From: JACDCA01 sp963810305
Lineage (GTDB): Bacteria; Acidobacteriota; Vicinamibacteria; Vicinamibacterales; 2-12-FULL-66-21
Direction of reading: 5' to 3'
Length of the DNA stretch: 64,000 nucleotides
Assembly (NCBI GenBank): GCA_963810305.1
Contig: CAWEMY010000011.1
Coordinates: 434,001-498,000 of the forward strand
The position numbers and the translations under genes are program-made. The notes under the pieces were generated by a model. It was not told the origin of the DNA. It did not search any database and worked only from the letters and a program-made list of their open reading frames with translations. Of the stretch, positions 49,622 to 61,947 are shown in pieces (the stretch's first letter is position 1; the number at the start of each line of letters is the position of its first letter).

Positions 49622-51047
49622 TCACGTTTCCGTGAACGTCGGTCAGCCGCATGTCGCGTCCATTGAACCGGTAGGTCAGCTTCTCGTGATCCAGTCCCAG
49701 CAGGCGGAGGATCGTGGCGTGGAGCTCGTAGACAGTCTTTGGCTGCTCGACCGCCTTGTAGCCGTACTGGTCCGTCGCGCCGACGACCGTTCCTCCTTTG
49801 ACCCCGCCTCCCGCAAGCCAGACGCTGAAACCGTTGGCGTTGTGATCGCGCCCGTCCATGCGCTCCGAGATCGGCAGCCGCCCGAACTCGCCGTGCCAGA
49901 CGATCAACGTCGAGTCGAACATCCCGCGGCTCTTGAGATCCTTGATCAGCCCGGCAATCGGTTTGTCGGTCTCCGCGCAGTGCCGGCCGTGGTTCCCCTT
50001 GAGGTCCCAGTGCGCATCCCAGCTTGGTTCGAAGTTCCCGCCGCCTGAGAAGATCTGAACGAATCGGACGCCGCGCTCGACGAGCCGGCGCGCCATCAAC
50101 GCCTGCCGGGCGAAGTAGTTCGTCGGTTCCTCGCCGACACCATAGAGTCGCTTGGTCGCCTCACTTTCTCCGCTGATATCGATTGCGTCGGGCGCGTGCG
50201 TCTGCATGCGGAACGCGAGCTCGTAGGAGTGGATGCGCGCCGAGAGCTCGGTGTCTGCCGGATTCTGCGACGCGTGCCGCTCGTTCAGCTCATGAAGGAG
50301 CCGCAGCCACCGCCGCTGCTGGTCGGGCGTCCGGTCCACTGGAGGTTTGAGATCGACGATCGGCGCGCCGGTATCGCGGAACTGGACGCCCTGATACGCC
50401 GCGGGCATGTAGCCGTTGCCCCAATTGGGCGGCCCGTTGATCGGTCCGCCGCGGTAATCCGTAAAGACGATGAACCCCGGCAGGTTTTCATTCTCGCTGC
50501 CGAGCCCATACGTGACCCAGCTGCCCACGCTGGGATGCCCCGCGAGAATGCTGCCGGTGTTCATCTGGAAGAGGGCTGGGCCGTGAGCGGGGCTCAGCGA
50601 GTGCATCGAGCGGATCAATGCGATGTCGTCGACGTGCTGCGCGACATGCGGAAAGAGCTCCGACACTTCCATGCCGCATTGCCCGTGCTTCTTGAACGTC
50701 CAGGGCGACGGCATGAGCCCGCCCGGCGTGCCCATCACGGTGCGGACCTCGCCGACCCCTTTCATCGTCTCTCCCTGAAACTTCAGCAGATCAGGCTTGG
50801 GATCGAACGTGTCGACCTGGCTGACGCCGCCGTAGCAGAAGATCGAGATGATCGCCTTGGCTTTGGCGGGCAGGGGAGGCGTCTTCGGCGCGAGTGGGTT
50901 CGTCGATTGAACCGCCGACGCGAGCAGATCGTCTCGGCCGAGGAGTTCGGCGAAGGCCAGGCCGGCAATGCCGCCGCCGAGACGCGAGATCAGCTCCCGG
51001 CGCGACAGCAGCAGTTCGGTGGCCTTCGAGCAGCAGCGGTGGCTCAT
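49602..51047 (-). CDS. DUF1501 Tat-exported protein
   Basis: 481 residues, Tat-type signal (SRRELISRLGGGIAGLAFAELLG). DUF1501 features: FCYGGVSQVDTFDPKPDL, SMHSLSPAHGPALFQMNTG, GSWVTYGLGSENENLPGF, WHGEFGRLPISERMDGRDHN, of alkaline phosphatase/sulfatase-like fold. Starts within a four-base overlap (ATGA) with the PSD1 gene, forming the DUF1501/PSD1 pair common in Planctomycetes and Acidobacteria. Biochemical role not established; thought to act on periplasmic polysaccharides. Confidence 0.93.
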   Translation of the reverse strand: MSHRCCSKATELLLSRRELISRLGGGIAGLAFAELLGRDDLLASAVQSTNPLAPKTPPLPAKAKAIISIFCYGGVSQVDTFDPKPDLLKFQGETMKGVGEVRTVMGTPGGLMPSPWTFKKHGQCGMEVSELFPHVAQHVDDIALIRSMHSLSPAHGPALFQMNTGSILAGHPSVGSWVTYGLGSENENLPGFIVFTDYRGGPINGPPNWGNGYMPAAYQGVQFRDTGAPIVDLKPPVDRTPDQQRRWLRLLHELNERHASQNPADTELSARIHSYELAFRMQTHAPDAIDISGESEATKRLYGVGEEPTNYFARQALMARRLVERGVRFVQIFSGGGNFEPSWDAHWDLKGNHGRHCAETDKPIAGLIKDLKSRGMFDSTLIVWHGEFGRLPISERMDGRDHNANGFSVWLAGGGVKGGTVVGATDQYGYKAVEQPKTVYELHATILRLLGLDHEKLTYRFNGRDMRLTDVHGNVINEIVA

Positions 51048-53680
51048 TGCCGGTACACGAATTCGTTCAGGTTGACGAGGACGTGGCAGAACGCTGCCAG
51101 TCCGTCCTGCCTCACGAACTGCATGGCCTCTTGCCGCTCGACCGCTTCGGGAGGCCGCGCCAGCGCGATTCGAAACGCCAGGTCTATCTGCCTGGCGACA
51201 TCATTTCCCGCCTCCCGGTGCAGTCGCTCGGCGAACTTCTCCGACTGCAGCAGTACGAATGCATTGTTCATGAGCAGGAGCGCTTGTGGAGCGACAACCG
51301 AGCGGTTGCGGCGATCCACCGAGTTCACCAGATTCGGCTGATCGAACGCCTCGAATAACGGGTAGCGGATGCTGCGTTTCGAGAACACGTAAAGGCTGCG
51401 TCGCCAGGTCGACGGATCGCTGTCCGGTTTGCCCACCCAGTTCCGTTTCGAGCTCGCCTCGAACAGGTCTGGATCGATGTAGGGAAAGACGTTGGGGCCG
51501 CCCATCGTCCGATCGAGTGAGCCCGCCGCAGCCAGGATCAGGTCTCGGAGGGTCTCGGCCTCGAGTCGTTGCCGCGGCATGCGCCAGAGCAGCCGGTTCC
51601 CGGGATCAACCGCGGCATTTGGCGCAACATCGCGGCTGGACATCTGGTAGGTCTCGGACGTGAGCATGAGGCGGTGCATCGCCTTAAGGCTCCAGCCACG
51701 TTCAACGAACTCCACCGCAAGCCAGTCGAGCAGCTCCGGATGCGACGGCGGTTCTCCCATCTTTCCGAAGTTGCTCGGCGTGCGGACGATCCCTTCGCCG
51801 AAGTGATGCTGCCAGAGGCGGTTCACCATCACCCGGGCGGTGAGTGGATTGGCCGGCGAAACGAGCCATTCTGCAAACGCGCGGCGCCGCCAGCTCGATT
51901 TTGCGTCCGGCGGAGCGGGCGAGAAGTCGTGCTCGGCCTCGCTCGCAACGGTAATCACCCCGGCCGTCATTACCGATCCCTTCGCGTCGATGCTGCCCCG
52001 GTGCAGGAAGTAGGAGGGCCGCGGATCCCGCGCCCCCTCCGCAATCGCACGAGCGGTCGGGTACGGCGGCGGCTTCTTCGCATCCGCCGCAGCGATCTGT
52101 TCCTTCAGAGCCCCGTGCTTCGCTTTGACGTCATCCGACATGAGCGCGACGATGTGCTCTTCGGTGATCTTCGCGCGCAGCGAATCCATCTGCAGGGTGC
52201 GCTCGATCTGGGCGACGTTCAGCCGCTGTCCCTCGGTGCGCTCTTTGGCCGGCGTCTTCCACGCCGTTTGCAGGTACTCGGGCAGCAGCGCGATCTCGCG
52301 GTCCACGAGCTGTTTCAGGTACGGCGCTTCGAGGTCCCGCTTTGCCTGTCGCAGCGGCTTGAGCAGCCCATCGATCCGCCCCGTCTCCGCGCGATGCGCG
52401 TCGACTTCGTGTGCCGGCACGAGCGGATGATCCGCCGGCCGCGTCGAATAGAAGACCGCCTGGATCCGGTAATAGTCCTTCTGTGGAATCGGATCGAACT
52501 TGTGGTTGTGACAACGGGCGCACGCGACCGTCAAACCCGTGAAGGTCAGCGTCGTCGTTGCGATGACGTCTTCGAGTGAATCCTGTCGGCCGCGCTCGCC
52601 GCCGCCGCCTTCGGGCCCGAGCGTCAAGAACCCGGTCGCGATCATCGCGTCGTTGTTTCCGCCTTCGCTCGCGAGATCTGCATGCGAGCTTCGGCGAGAC
52701 CTCGCCGAAGCCTTGGCGGAGGCGGGCGCGGGGCTCGCTGGCGCGTACTCGTCACCGGCAATCTGCTCGCGGACGAACTGCGAATACGGCTTGTCGCTGT
52801 TGAACGAGTTGACGACGTAATCGCGGTAGCGCCAGGCTTCCCGCCGATCCACGTCGAATTCGAAGCCGCCGGAATCCGCATACCGGACGAGGTCGAGCCA
52901 GTGCCGCGCCCAGCGTTCGCCGTAATGTGGCGAAGCGAGGAGCCTGTTGACAAGTCTCGGCCAGGCATCCGGGGACCGGTCGGCGACAAATGCGTCGACT
53001 TCCCTGGGAGACGGGGGCAGGCCGAGCACGTCCAGGTACGCGCGGCGAATCAAGGTGCGACGGTTGGCGCGCGGCGAGGGCGTCAGGCCCTTCTGCTTCA
53101 TTGCGGCACGCAGAAAGGCGTCGATTGGATTACCTGCCTGCACCCGCTGGTGCGATGGCATTGGCGCCATGAGGGGCACAGGTGGACGCCGCGGCTTCTG
53201 AAACGCCCAGTACTGCCGCTCCTCCGGCCTGATCGGCCGCTCTTCGAGCTTCGCCAGAGCCGCGGGTGCTTTCTTCTCGTCGGGAACAGCATCCTCAACC
53301 GCCTCGAGAGACGCGCCGTCCTCGATCCATTGACGGATCGCTTCGACATCGTCATCGGACAGCTTCGGCCGCTTCAACGGCATCACGTCGTCGGGATCCG
53401 CGTGCGAGACCAGGAGGAAAAGCTTGCTCTTGAGTGGTTCGTGCGGCACGACCACGCGACCGCTCGCGCCTCCCTTGATCAGCGTGGCATGCGTGCGCAG
53501 GTCGAGGTTGCCCTTTCGGCTCTCACCGTGGCATTCGAGGCAGCTGGTCTTGAAGATCTCGTAAACGCGGCGGGCGCGTTCATCCTCCTGGGCGGAAACG
53601 ACCGCAGGAAGTGCGAGACTCACCGCGAAGGCGGCAGCGCGGCAGCTCAACGGTATCCGGGCCGCGATCATGAGCCGCAT
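51044..53680 (-). CDS. PSD1 / DUF1549-DUF1553 cytochrome c-domain protein
   Basis: 878 residues, signal peptide to VVSAQ. N-terminal cytochrome c-like PSC1 domain with heme motif CLECH and a later PLKRPKLSDDDV, then DUF1549 (LTPSPRANRRTLIRRAYLDVLG, HYGERWARHWLDLVRYADS), a coiled charged middle segment, and DUF1553 (SWRRRAFAEWLVSPANPLTARVMVNRLWQHHFGEG). Exported, likely heme-bound. A family D repeat (52686-52728) inserts an alanine/serine-rich run (ASPAPASAKASARSRRSS) just before a conserved NNDAMIATGFL. An operator-like site touches the start codon. Confidence 0.93.
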   Translation of the reverse strand: MRLMIAARIPLSCRAAAFAVSLALPAVVSAQEDERARRVYEIFKTSCLECHGESRKGNLDLRTHATLIKGGASGRVVVPHEPLKSKLFLLVSHADPDDVMPLKRPKLSDDDVEAIRQWIEDGASLEAVEDAVPDEKKAPAALAKLEERPIRPEERQYWAFQKPRRPPVPLMAPMPSHQRVQAGNPIDAFLRAAMKQKGLTPSPRANRRTLIRRAYLDVLGLPPSPREVDAFVADRSPDAWPRLVNRLLASPHYGERWARHWLDLVRYADSGGFEFDVDRREAWRYRDYVVNSFNSDKPYSQFVREQIAGDEYAPASPAPASAKASARSRRSSHADLASEGGNNDAMIATGFLTLGPEGGGGERGRQDSLEDVIATTTLTFTGLTVACARCHNHKFDPIPQKDYYRIQAVFYSTRPADHPLVPAHEVDAHRAETGRIDGLLKPLRQAKRDLEAPYLKQLVDREIALLPEYLQTAWKTPAKERTEGQRLNVAQIERTLQMDSLRAKITEEHIVALMSDDVKAKHGALKEQIAAADAKKPPPYPTARAIAEGARDPRPSYFLHRGSIDAKGSVMTAGVITVASEAEHDFSPAPPDAKSSWRRRAFAEWLVSPANPLTARVMVNRLWQHHFGEGIVRTPSNFGKMGEPPSHPELLDWLAVEFVERGWSLKAMHRLMLTSETYQMSSRDVAPNAAVDPGNRLLWRMPRQRLEAETLRDLILAAAGSLDRTMGGPNVFPYIDPDLFEASSKRNWVGKPDSDPSTWRRSLYVFSKRSIRYPLFEAFDQPNLVNSVDRRNRSVVAPQALLLMNNAFVLLQSEKFAERLHREAGNDVARQIDLAFRIALARPPEAVERQEAMQFVRQDGLAAFCHVLVNLNEFVYRQ
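52686..52728. repeat. Stem-loop repeat, family D, inside the PSD1 gene
   Basis: Arms GCTTCGGCGAG and CTCGCCGAAGC (11-bp perfect inverted repeat, 2-base loop), then GCCTTGGCGGAGGCGGGCG shared with the dctQ copy at 22986-23018. Read in frame in the gene. Confidence 0.75.
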
Positions 53681-53694
53681 TGTAAACGCTTACT
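53681..53694. promoter_or_regulatory. LacI-family operator-like palindrome abutting PSD1 start
   Basis: TGTAAACGCTTACT, directly adjoining the ATG of the PSD1 gene (53680) and 37 bases from the lacI-type stop. Matches the other two sites in the arms TGTAA/TTAC. Confidence 0.6.
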
Positions 53695-53730
53695 GTTGCG
53701 TTATTGCGGCATTAACAGAATCAATGACCA

Positions 53731-54735
53731 TCATTTTCGCTTCGGGCGACCGGTAGATTCCCTGACAACGAGCTTCGTTGGAATCTGGTAGACGTCACCC
53801 TCGACCGCTTCTTCGCCAATGAGCCTGAAGAGCGCGTTGAAAGCGGTGGCCCCGACGTCGCTGGCGGTCATGCGAACGGTCGTCAATGCCGGGTTCGTGT
53901 ACCGGGCTAGCGGGATATCGTCGAAGCCAACGATGGAGATGTCGTCCGGCACACGCAATCCGGCCGCGTGCACCGCGTGAAGCGCGCCGATTGCGGTCCA
54001 GTCGTTCGAGCACACCACGGCCGTCGGGTGCTTCCTGAGACGAAGCAATCCGCTCATCGCCTGGGCTCCGCCTTCGGCGGTATGCATGCCTTCACGAATC
54101 AACTTGCGGTCGGGTGTCAGCCCGTGATGCCGCGCGCCGTCGAGGAAGGCCTGGCGGCGCGTCCGCGACGAATGCAGATCCAGCGGCCCGCTGATGAACG
54201 CAATGTTTCGGTGGCCGAGGCCGGCGACATGATCAACGGCCTGCCGTATGCCGTTGCCGTAGTCGATCGCGACGTGGCTCATGCGCGGACCCATCTGGCC
54301 GACGTCCATGAACACGATCGGCACATTGCGCCGCGACAACTCCTTGATCAGACCGAGATCCATCTCGGACGTCATCATCGCGACGCCGTCCACTTTGCGC
54401 TCGAGCATCCGCCGCAGGCACTCGGTCATCCGGGAGGTCAGGTAGTCGGTGCTGGTGAGCAGGATTTCGTACTGCTTCTGGGCCGCGAGGTCCTGGAACG
54501 CGCGAATCAGCTCCGGGAAGAACGGGTTGGTGATATCCGAGACGATCAGTCCGATCAGGCGGCTCCGCCCGGACACCAGCGCGCGCGCATGGCTGTTCGG
54601 GTAGTAGTTCATCTCGGTCACGGCGCGCCACACCTTCCGCGCCGTCGCCGCCTTCACCGGTCCGCTCTGGTTCAACGTCCGCGAAACGGTCGCGGTCGAC
54701 ACGTTGGCGCGTCGCGCGATCTCTGTAATGTTCAT
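53731..54735 (-). CDS. LacI/PurR-family transcriptional repressor
   Basis: 334 residues. N-terminal helix-turn-helix ITEIARRANVSTATVSRTLN, hinge helix ARALVSGRS, and a periplasmic-binding-protein-like effector domain (LIGLIVSDITNPFFPELI, GHRNIAFISGP, SIVGFDDIPLARY). Cytoplasmic sugar-responsive repressor by family. Upstream of the PSD1-DUF1501 pair on the same strand; three operator-like palindromes in the window fit LacI-type sites. A family B repeat lies just upstream of its start (54741-54765). Confidence 0.94.
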   Translation of the reverse strand: MNITEIARRANVSTATVSRTLNQSGPVKAATARKVWRAVTEMNYYPNSHARALVSGRSRLIGLIVSDITNPFFPELIRAFQDLAAQKQYEILLTSTDYLTSRMTECLRRMLERKVDGVAMMTSEMDLGLIKELSRRNVPIVFMDVGQMGPRMSHVAIDYGNGIRQAVDHVAGLGHRNIAFISGPLDLHSSRTRRQAFLDGARHHGLTPDRKLIREGMHTAEGGAQAMSGLLRLRKHPTAVVCSNDWTAIGALHAVHAAGLRVPDDISIVGFDDIPLARYTNPALTTVRMTASDVGATAFNALFRLIGEEAVEGDVYQIPTKLVVRESTGRPKRK

Positions 54736-54740
54736 CGAGC

Positions 54741-54765
54741 GGTAGAGGTCGGCTCAAGCCGGCCT
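54741..54765. repeat. Palindromic repeat, family B, upstream of the LacI gene
   Basis: GGTAGAGGTCGGCTCAAGCC plus GGCCT, an imperfect palindrome starting 6 bases before the LacI start codon, so it is in the leader and could fold in the mRNA. Confidence 0.7.
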
Positions 54766-54852
54766 TTCAGAGGACTCTATCATTCGCCGTTTATAGGCAC
54801 ATAACTGCTTCGGATGGTGCGCCGTTACCTGCGCACGAGTAGAATGCGCGCC

Positions 54853-57800
54853 ATGTTTCGAAGGCTTCTCCTCCAACACGCGGTTGTGTGTCTTCTCCTC
54901 GTTTCATCCGTCACCCCTGCACTCGCGCAGCGCGGTGGAGGACCGCCGCAGGCACAGCCTGTGGCGCCGCTGCGCTTTCAGTACATGGGTCCGGAGAGCG
55001 CTGGCCGCATCGCCTCGGTTGCGGGCGTTCCCGGAGATCCGAACGTCTATTACGCCGGCGCGGCATCGGGTGGCGTGTGGAAGACAACGGACGGGGGCAA
55101 GACGTTCGAGCCGGTGTTCGACGAACAGTCGTCGCAGGCGATCGGCGCGCTTGCCGTCGCCCCTTCCGCTCCGGCGATCGTCTGGGCCGGGACCGGCGAG
55201 GCATGGACCATCAGGCCGAGCGACGTGATGGGGGACGGCGTCTACAAGTCGACCGACGCCGGCAAGACGTGGAAGAACGTCGGCCTCGCGGAGACCGGGC
55301 GGATCGCGCGGATCCTGACGCACCCGACGAACCCGCAGGTGGTCTATGTCTGTGCGCTCGGCCGGACGACGGGGCCGCAGCAGGAGCGCGGCGTCTTCAA
55401 GACGACCGATGGCGGATCGATCTGGAAGCGTGTGCTCTTCGTGGATGCGAACACCGGTTGCTCCGGCATCTCCATGGACGCGAAGAATCCGGACGTCCTC
55501 CTGGCCGGGACCTGGGAAGTGAAGATGCAGACGCATCTCTTCGAGAGCGGCGGGCCGGGCAGCGGCGTCTACCTGACCCATGACGGCGGGACCACCTGGA
55601 CGAACGTGAAGGCGGGAATGCCAAAGCCGCCGGTGGGGAAGGTCGACGTGGCGATTGCTCCCTCAGATTCGAACCGGATGTACGCGCTGATTCAAACGTC
55701 GAACCAGGGGTCGTTGTGGCGGTCGGACGACGCGGGGAGGAACTGGCGTGTGGTCAGCTGGGACCGGACGCTCATCGGCCGGGCCGGCTACTACATCAGC
55801 ATCAAGGTGAATCCGGCGAGTGCCGATGACGTGATGGTGCTGAACAGCAGCTTCCATCGATCGACCGACGGCGGGCTGACGTTCCCCGGCAGCGGCGGCT
55901 GCGGCGATTGTCACGACATCTGGATCGACCCGGGAGACGGGAAACGCTTCGTGATGACCGACGATGGGGGAATGTCCATCACGACCAATAACGGCGCGAA
56001 CTACTCGAATGTCCGCCTGCCGATCGGGCAGATGTACCACGTCGCCATCGACAACCGCGTGCCTTATTGGATCTACAGCAACCGGCAGGACGACGGGACG
56101 ATGCGCGGTCCGAGCACCGTCCCGGTTCAAGTGGCCAGTGTGCCGTCGTACGGTCCGGCGCCGGCGGGTGGCGGGCGCGGCGGTTTCGGTGGACGCGGTG
56201 GTGGCGGTGGACCGCAGTGGGAACCCGGAATTGGCGGATGTGAGTCCGGCTTCACGATACCGGTCCCGGGCAATCCCGACGTCATCTGGGCGAGCTGCTA
56301 TGGCAACGAGGTCACGCGCTACGACGCCCGCACGCGCCGCGCGCGGTCGGTGAGCCCGTGGATCCATACGCTGGACTCGGAGCCGACCAAGACGAAGTAC
56401 CGCTGCCACTGGACGCCTCCGCTCGCGTTCGATCCGTTCGAGCCCGAGACGGTCTATTACGGCTGTCAGGTCATTTTCAAGACGTCCACGCAGGGGCAGA
56501 CCTGGGACGTGATCAGCCCGGACCTTTCCACTCAGGACCCGTCACGAATCGTCTTCTCGGGCGGTGTCGTCGGCGACAATCTCGGTCAGTTCTACGGGGC
56601 CCTCGTCTTCGCCATTGCGCCCTCGAAGATTCAGCGTGGCCTGATCTGGGCCGGCACCAACGACGGCAAGATCTGGAACACGCGCGACGGCGGAAAGAAC
56701 TGGAACGACCTGACGAAGAACGTCAAAGGCATGGCGCCGTGGGGCACGATCACGAAGATCGAGCCGTCGTCGTTCGATGCTGGCACGGCCTACGTCGTGG
56801 TCGACTATCACCTGATGGACAATCGCGATCCCCACATCTACAAGACCAGCGATTTCGGCAGCAGCTGGACGAAGATCAGCGATGGCTTGCCTCGCGGGCC
56901 GCTGGCCTACGCGCTCTCGGTTGCCGAGAATCCGAATCGCCAGGGGATGCTGTTCGCGGGGACGGGCAACGGATTCCATTACTCGCCGGATGACGGAAAG
57001 TCCTGGAAGCCGTTCAAGACCGGCCTTCCGGCTGCGCCGGTCACCTGGATCGAAGTTCAGAAGCGTGCGCACGACGTCGTCGTGTCGACCTACGGCCGAG
57101 GGCTGTACATCCTCCGCGACATCACGACGCTGGAGCACGACGATCGGACGTCCACGTCAGCGAGCCTCCTCTACGCGCCGCGCAACGGCGTGCGCGAGGC
57201 GCGAAGCGGCAGCGCCGACTTCATCTACTCAATGCCTGAAGGGGTAACGGGCCAGGTTCAGTTCGAGATTCTCGACCAGTCGGGGAAGACGATACGCACC
57301 TGGAGCGTGCCATCTCGAGCCGGACTGAACCGCGTGTTGTGGGATCTCCGGTCTGATGGGCCAAGACAAGTCGCGCTGCGGACGATCCCACCTGACAACC
57401 CGCAGATCTGGGAAGAGGCACGGTTCAAGGGGCGCGATACCCGTCCGATCATTCATTGGGGGATCCAGAATCCGCAGCGGGCCGGCGCGATCGCGGCGCC
57501 AGGCCGGTACTCGGTGCGGATGACTGTGGCCGGACAACAGCAGACGAAGCCGTTCGAGGTCGAAAAGGATCCCTCGCTCCCATCGTCTGTAGAAGACATC
57601 GCCGAGAACACGCGCGTCCAGCAGCGCATCGTCGGCGACATCAATCAAACCGTCGATATGGTGAATCAGCTCGAAGTCATGCGGAAGCAGATCGAGGACC
57701 AGATGAAGGCGCAGAAGGAGAACGCGGCCGTCGTGAAGGCATTGACGGAGCTGGACAGGAAGGCGATGGACGTCGAGCTGCAGCTGCTGTCGCGAACCGA

Positions 57801-58080
57801 ATTGCACAGCGACGACAAGTGGTATGTCGAGGCGTACAAGGTCTACCTCAATCTGATCTGGCACTACGGCATGATTGGGACGGGCGCAGGCGATGTGCAG
57901 GGGGGCGCCGATTACCGTCCGACAGTTGCGTCGATGAAGGTGTTGGAAGAGATCGAAGCCGCGCTTGCAAAGGCAAAGAGCGGCTTCGACGCCTTCGTTC
58001 AGAAGGAACTGCCCGCGTTCAACAAGTCCATGTCGGGCAAAATTCCCCCCATTGGAGTATCAGGAGTCCTCGGCGGTTAG
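54853..58080 (+). CDS. BNR/VPS10-like secreted propeller protein, intact
   Basis: 1075 residues from the ATG at 54853 (MFRRLLLQHAVVCLLL, signal peptide to PALAQ); ATGs at 54814 and 54844 are alternatives. Asp-box repeats include WKTTDGGKTFEPV, YKSTDAGKTWKNV, FKTTDGGSIWKRV, YLTHDGGTTW and WNTRDGGKNWNDL; a glycine-rich loop (GGGRGGFGGRGGGGG) lies near residue 455. The C-terminal third has an FlgD-like beta-domain (GQVQFEILDQSGKTIRTW) and a helical tail. The only undamaged one of three such genes here, so a useful reference for the other two. Probably extracellular; enzymatic activity unproven. Confidence 0.93.
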   Translation: MFRRLLLQHAVVCLLLVSSVTPALAQRGGGPPQAQPVAPLRFQYMGPESAGRIASVAGVPGDPNVYYAGAASGGVWKTTDGGKTFEPVFDEQSSQAIGALAVAPSAPAIVWAGTGEAWTIRPSDVMGDGVYKSTDAGKTWKNVGLAETGRIARILTHPTNPQVVYVCALGRTTGPQQERGVFKTTDGGSIWKRVLFVDANTGCSGISMDAKNPDVLLAGTWEVKMQTHLFESGGPGSGVYLTHDGGTTWTNVKAGMPKPPVGKVDVAIAPSDSNRMYALIQTSNQGSLWRSDDAGRNWRVVSWDRTLIGRAGYYISIKVNPASADDVMVLNSSFHRSTDGGLTFPGSGGCGDCHDIWIDPGDGKRFVMTDDGGMSITTNNGANYSNVRLPIGQMYHVAIDNRVPYWIYSNRQDDGTMRGPSTVPVQVASVPSYGPAPAGGGRGGFGGRGGGGGPQWEPGIGGCESGFTIPVPGNPDVIWASCYGNEVTRYDARTRRARSVSPWIHTLDSEPTKTKYRCHWTPPLAFDPFEPETVYYGCQVIFKTSTQGQTWDVISPDLSTQDPSRIVFSGGVVGDNLGQFYGALVFAIAPSKIQRGLIWAGTNDGKIWNTRDGGKNWNDLTKNVKGMAPWGTITKIEPSSFDAGTAYVVVDYHLMDNRDPHIYKTSDFGSSWTKISDGLPRGPLAYALSVAENPNRQGMLFAGTGNGFHYSPDDGKSWKPFKTGLPAAPVTWIEVQKRAHDVVVSTYGRGLYILRDITTLEHDDRTSTSASLLYAPRNGVREARSGSADFIYSMPEGVTGQVQFEILDQSGKTIRTWSVPSRAGLNRVLWDLRSDGPRQVALRTIPPDNPQIWEEARFKGRDTRPIIHWGIQNPQRAGAIAAPGRYSVRMTVAGQQQTKPFEVEKDPSLPSSVEDIAENTRVQQRIVGDINQTVDMVNQLEVMRKQIEDQMKAQKENAAVVKALTELDRKAMDVELQLLSRTELHSDDKWYVEAYKVYLNLIWHYGMIGTGAGDVQGGADYRPTVASMKVLEEIEAALAKAKSGFDAFVQKELPAFNKSMSGKIPPIGVSGVLGG

Positions 58081-59552
58081 CCCGTGGCAGCGGCTTCTAG
58101 TTCCGCGTACTTCGCCATGAGGCTGCGGTAGATGTGGACGTGTGGTTCGATTGGCGTCACGCGCGATTCAGAGAGCGGCTCGGCGAATCCGGAGATGACC
58201 TCGTCCCATCCCAAACCGGTGTCTGCCTGGTAAGCCCGCACAGCTGCTCCGAGCGCAGCTGCATCGGTCGCCTCGAAGCGGTAGACGTCAGCATTGAAAA
58301 CGTCGGCCATCACCTGCAGAATCTCGCGGTTTATCGACGCGCCACCCGTGGCATAGATCGTCCGCGGGGTGACGCCCATCCACATGGAGTGCTTTGCCAT
58401 TGCGATCATCTGCGCTTCAACAATCGCTCGAACGTGACGCGCAGGCGGGGCACTATCCAGGCCGATGCGCTGGACCAGCGCACGCGGCACCGATGGAGTG
58501 ATCTCCGGTTCAAACCATGGCAGCATCATCGCGCCGTCATTGCCGGGGCCGGTCGCGCGGAGGGCCGCGGAGAAGCCATCCCACGTCAGGCCGAATTCAT
58601 CACGAACCCGCACGCGGGCGAGGGAGCCGTTGCGGAAGACGGTGATCCCCATGTACTCGCCGGTTGGCGATGCGAACACGTGCCCAATGCCCGCGGTGCT
58701 GACACGCGGCTCGCGGATTGGCCCGAAGATCGTGTCGCTCGTCCCGAGGGAGATCGCCAGCTGGCCTTCGTCGACGAGCCCGGTGCCGATCAGGCTGCAC
58801 GGGTTGTCTCCCGACCAGGCGACGAGTTTCAACGCCGGCAGATCGAACCGCTCGCGCCATCTGCCGGCGAGCGTGCCGACGATGTGTCGCGAGGGAACCA
58901 GCGGCGGCAGTTTCGACAGGAGGTTCGAAGCGGTCGCGTCGAGCGCCGCCGTCGACCACGACCGAGTGCGGAGATCCATGAGGTTCATGCCGGAGCCGTC
59001 GGCGTGATCGATGGGCCCGTGCTCGCCCGCCAGGACTGACGCAAGATACGAGCTGACCAGATGGATCCGCGCCGTCCGCTCATAAGCGTCCGGCTCGTCG
59101 CGGGCAAATCTGCGGATCTGCGGTCCGGTAAATCGTGGATATGCCCGCGATCCTGTGAGCCGGGCGGCTGCCGGCGCGCCGCCCAACGCGGCCTCGATCT
59201 CGGCACATTCACGCCAGGTGCTGCTGTCCATCCAGATCGGGGCGGTGGGACGGGTCAGCTGCGCCGGTGTGTCGCCGCAGTAGACGCTGCCGTGCTGCTG
59301 TGCGGAACCGCTGACGGCGCGAAGCCCGGAACCATCGACGCCGGCGGCGAGTCGTCCGAGCATCGCTTCGAGTGCGTCAGTCCAGACTGAAGGCCGCGCG
59401 TGCACGACTGCAGGATCCGGGTTGCCCAGGAACGGTTCGTCGAACTCCAGCGAATCCCGGAACACCACCGTCCGTCGATCCACGTCGATCGCAACAACGG
59501 ACATGCTTTGGGTGCCGCAATCGAACCCTGCGTAGAGTTGAGAGGACGACAC
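58077..59552 (-). CDS. FGGY-family carbohydrate kinase, xylulokinase-like
   Basis: 491 residues, cytoplasmic. The N-terminal ATPase domain has YAGFDCGTQSMSVVAID, SGSAQQHGSVYCG with the QQH substrate motif of xylulokinases, and PIWMDSST; the C-terminal domain has WSGDNPCSLIGTGL, ISLGTSDTIFG, and the ATGGASINREILQVMADVF segment. Probably phosphorylates D-xylulose, which would merge with the AraD product, D-xylulose 5-phosphate. Convergent with, and overlapping by 4 bases, the BNR gene. Its start is next to a family B repeat. Confidence 0.87.
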   Translation of the reverse strand: MSSSQLYAGFDCGTQSMSVVAIDVDRRTVVFRDSLEFDEPFLGNPDPAVVHARPSVWTDALEAMLGRLAAGVDGSGLRAVSGSAQQHGSVYCGDTPAQLTRPTAPIWMDSSTWRECAEIEAALGGAPAAARLTGSRAYPRFTGPQIRRFARDEPDAYERTARIHLVSSYLASVLAGEHGPIDHADGSGMNLMDLRTRSWSTAALDATASNLLSKLPPLVPSRHIVGTLAGRWRERFDLPALKLVAWSGDNPCSLIGTGLVDEGQLAISLGTSDTIFGPIREPRVSTAGIGHVFASPTGEYMGITVFRNGSLARVRVRDEFGLTWDGFSAALRATGPGNDGAMMLPWFEPEITPSVPRALVQRIGLDSAPPARHVRAIVEAQMIAMAKHSMWMGVTPRTIYATGGASINREILQVMADVFNADVYRFEATDAAALGAAVRAYQADTGLGWDEVISGFAEPLSESRVTPIEPHVHIYRSLMAKYAELEAAATG

Positions 59553-59571
59553 GGCCGGCTGAAGCCGGCCT

Positions 59572-59578
<7 letters not shown>
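59553..59578. repeat. Palindromic repeat, family B, at the kinase/peptidase junction
   Basis: GGCCGGCTGAAGCCGGCCTC plus TACCGG. Lies right upstream of the kinase start (59552), and contains the TAG stop codon (59572-59574) of the S9 peptidase on the same strand. Confidence 0.85.
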
Positions 59579-61945
<2,367 letters not shown>

Positions 61946-61947
<2 letters not shown>

